Below, one piece after another: positions 32,353 to 33,189 of a stretch of 33,189 nt of DNA. Position 1 is the first letter of the stretch; every line of letters starts with the position of its first letter. The stretch is from the NCBI GenBank assembly GCA_040901775.1, contig JBBDYF010000099.1:1-33189 (forward strand), read 5' to 3'. This stretch comes from CAYLLN01 sp040901775. GTDB lineage: Bacteria; Planctomycetota; Planctomycetia; Pirellulales; Pirellulaceae. The notes beneath the pieces were generated by a model, which did not search any database, was not told the DNA's origin, and saw nothing but the letters and a program-made list of their open reading frames with translations. The translations under genes were made by a program, and so were the position numbers.

Positions 32353-32574
32353 ATGACCATCGAGACCGCTACTGCGATCTGTCCTAGCTGCCAAACCACG
32401 GCTCCTCCTATCGAGGGCTACGTGGGCTGGTTCTGCGGAGTCTGCGGTAAGAGACGCCCTCTTCCAAAGGGTGTGACCGCGACTCACGGGCGAGCCGTGC
32501 CACTGGACACCAAGTGCGATACGCAGCCTTGGCCAAGGCAAACCGCTCCGACCGAAAGCGGGCTGGCTATGTAG
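32353..32574 (+). CDS. Small zinc-ribbon protein
   Basis: The 73-aa frame contains a clear zinc ribbon, CPSC at residues 10-13 and CGVC about 15 residues later (C-x2-C-x14-C-x2-C), with aromatic residues between (GYVGWF). The basic KRRPLPKG follows. The C-terminal part is not recognisable. The only purine-rich site, AGGAG at 32333-32337, is about 15 nt before the ATG, farther than usual, so expression is uncertain. It converges on the next small gene with an 8-bp overlap of the two stop regions. Zinc-ribbon proteins of this size may bind nucleic acid; this is inference. Confidence 0.5.
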   Translation: MTIETATAICPSCQTTAPPIEGYVGWFCGVCGKRRPLPKGVTATHGRAVPLDTKCDTQPWPRQTAPTESGLAM

Positions 32575-32791
32575 CGTCCCCCGCCACTGGCCGTCCGTTC
32601 CGATAGAGCAGCACCCGAATCACTCTAGTTTGTAGTTCGATGATTTCCCGCTCGGTCCAATCGGGGCTGTCTTGAAGCTCAGCCAGGAACGCTGAAACAC
32701 GGGAAAAAGGACGATCCGTGGCGCGGCACTGGTTAAGGCAGTCGTTGACGCCCGATTCGATCCGGGCTTCTTGCTCGGCTGAGAGTCGCAT
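32570..32791 (-). CDS. Small hypothetical protein with a start-less paralogue nearby
   Basis: The 74-aa frame starts at ATG 32791 with MRLSAEQEARIE, and its stop codon is at 32567-32569. A longer in-frame start 24 codons upstream is possible, but the paralogue's similarity begins only at the shorter one. It is helical, contains two Cys (VNDCLNQC) and the WTEREI segment, and no membrane part. No known family was recognised. Its diverged copy at 31891-32115 shows that the protein sequence has been under selection at some time, because the similarity is at the amino-acid level. The two copies face each other across the zinc-ribbon gene. Confidence 0.5.
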
Positions 32792-32897
32792 GGCTAGCGT
32801 GCAGGAGAGTGGACGAGACAAAGGTGGAAATCGTACCAACTCTAGGACGCAAACTGAGTCCACTCGTCGCGCTCATGTAATTCTGCGGCCAAGAAAC

Positions 32898-32927
32898 AAA
32901 AAATTCCCGGCCGGTTCCCCGGCCGGG
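32898..32927 (-). terminator. Intrinsic terminator of the integrase gene
   Basis: On the minus strand, after the integrase stop at 32946, a 9-bp G/C-only stem (CCGGCCGGG pairing across a 4-nt loop) is followed by AATTTTTT. The stem is at 32906-32927 and the T-tract corresponds to the A-run at 32898-32903. This is the clearest terminator in the window. Confidence 0.8.
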
Positions 32928-32945
32928 GTTCAAGTTCGCCCGTTC

Positions 32946-33189
32946 CTACCCCGGTCGCTTCTGCAAGTCGAGCATGTGGCCAGCGTCGTCAACCGAATGA
33001 TCGTACAGGGCTGCCAGCATTCGCCCATCTTTGTGCCCCATCGATTTGGCCAGCCGGTCAGCCGGTAGAACCTTGGTCATCCGGGTGGCGAACGAGCGGC
33101 GTAGGCAATACAGCGTTGTCGGTTCGCCGGCCGGCGCAGGGAACGCGTAGCGAGCGAGGGAGAACCTGGTGCCAGCGAATCTGGACCAC
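32946..33189 (-). CDS. Tyrosine recombinase (integrase), C-terminal part, cut by the window edge
   Basis: The frame is open from the right edge to TAG at 32946-32948 and encodes the last 80 residues of a phage-type tyrosine recombinase. Seen: TTLYCLRRSFATRM, the box II with the catalytic Arg (its usual HxxR His is Tyr here), then SMGHKDG with the conserved Gly-His, and LYDH with the nucleophilic Tyr. The C-terminus is DLQKRPG. The N-terminal part and start lie beyond position 33189. An integrase beside a gene-poor, repeat-bearing stretch suggests the edge of an integrated element. The attachment site was not identified. Confidence 0.8.
   Translation of the reverse strand, partial: WSRFAGTRFSLARYAFPAPAGEPTTLYCLRRSFATRMTKVLPADRLAKSMGHKDGRMLAALYDHSVDDAGHMLDLQKRPG

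Overview
The window looks like a piece of a planctomycete chromosome (Planctomycetota, probably Pirellulales-like). It is GC-rich, with mostly single genes or short operons on both strands. It carries the paired DUF1592-type cytochrome and DUF1552 genes that are a hallmark of this phylum, together with secreted, zinc-ribbon, HEAT and TPR/redoxin proteins of planctomycete style. No rRNA, tRNA or CRISPR array was seen.

Layout. Positions 1-3.8 kb hold a thiamine-diphosphate 2-oxo-acid decarboxylase and a secreted CocE/NonD-type S15 hydrolase, facing a small NYN-domain (YacP-like) nuclease gene. Positions 4.4-10.9 kb hold a tight two-gene operon: a 1065-aa PLD-nuclease/SF2 helicase fusion and a 1093-aa COG1002-like adenine-N6 methyltransferase with a target-recognition region. 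This is the best candidate for an under-described anti-phage or restriction system. It resembles the accessory half of class 1 DISARM (DrmD/DrmMI), but no DrmA, DrmB or DrmC lies next to it. Positions 11.3-15.5 kb hold the LamG-DUF1592 cytochrome and Tat-exported DUF1552 operon. Positions 15.5-25.8 kb hold envelope and housekeeping genes: a lysine/acid-rich exported protein, a frameshifted membrane protein, a HEAT-repeat lipoprotein, a PAP2 phosphatase, a VWA protein, a DUF4919-like protein, a zinc-ribbon membrane protein, a frameshifted exported carbohydrate-binding-9-like protein and the quinone methyltransferase UbiE/MenG. Positions 26.0-31.2 kb hold an MFS transporter, a GAF-SpoIIE phosphatase and a large exported TPR/thioredoxin-fold protein.

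From 31.24 kb to the right edge the window becomes accessory DNA. There is a gene-poor stretch with clustered short repeats, a small zinc-ribbon protein, two divergent copies of one small gene family in opposite orientation (one without a start codon), and the C-terminal end of a tyrosine recombinase with a clear intrinsic terminator. This looks like the edge of an integrated element.

Regulation. A TAGAAT-like -10 hexamer recurs upstream of many genes. For three of them (NYN, MFS, GAF-SpoIIE) it sits only 6-7 nt before the ATG, which predicts leaderless transcripts. Two genes (about 17.85 and 24.73 kb) are broken by single-base frameshifts that could be real decay or assembly errors.
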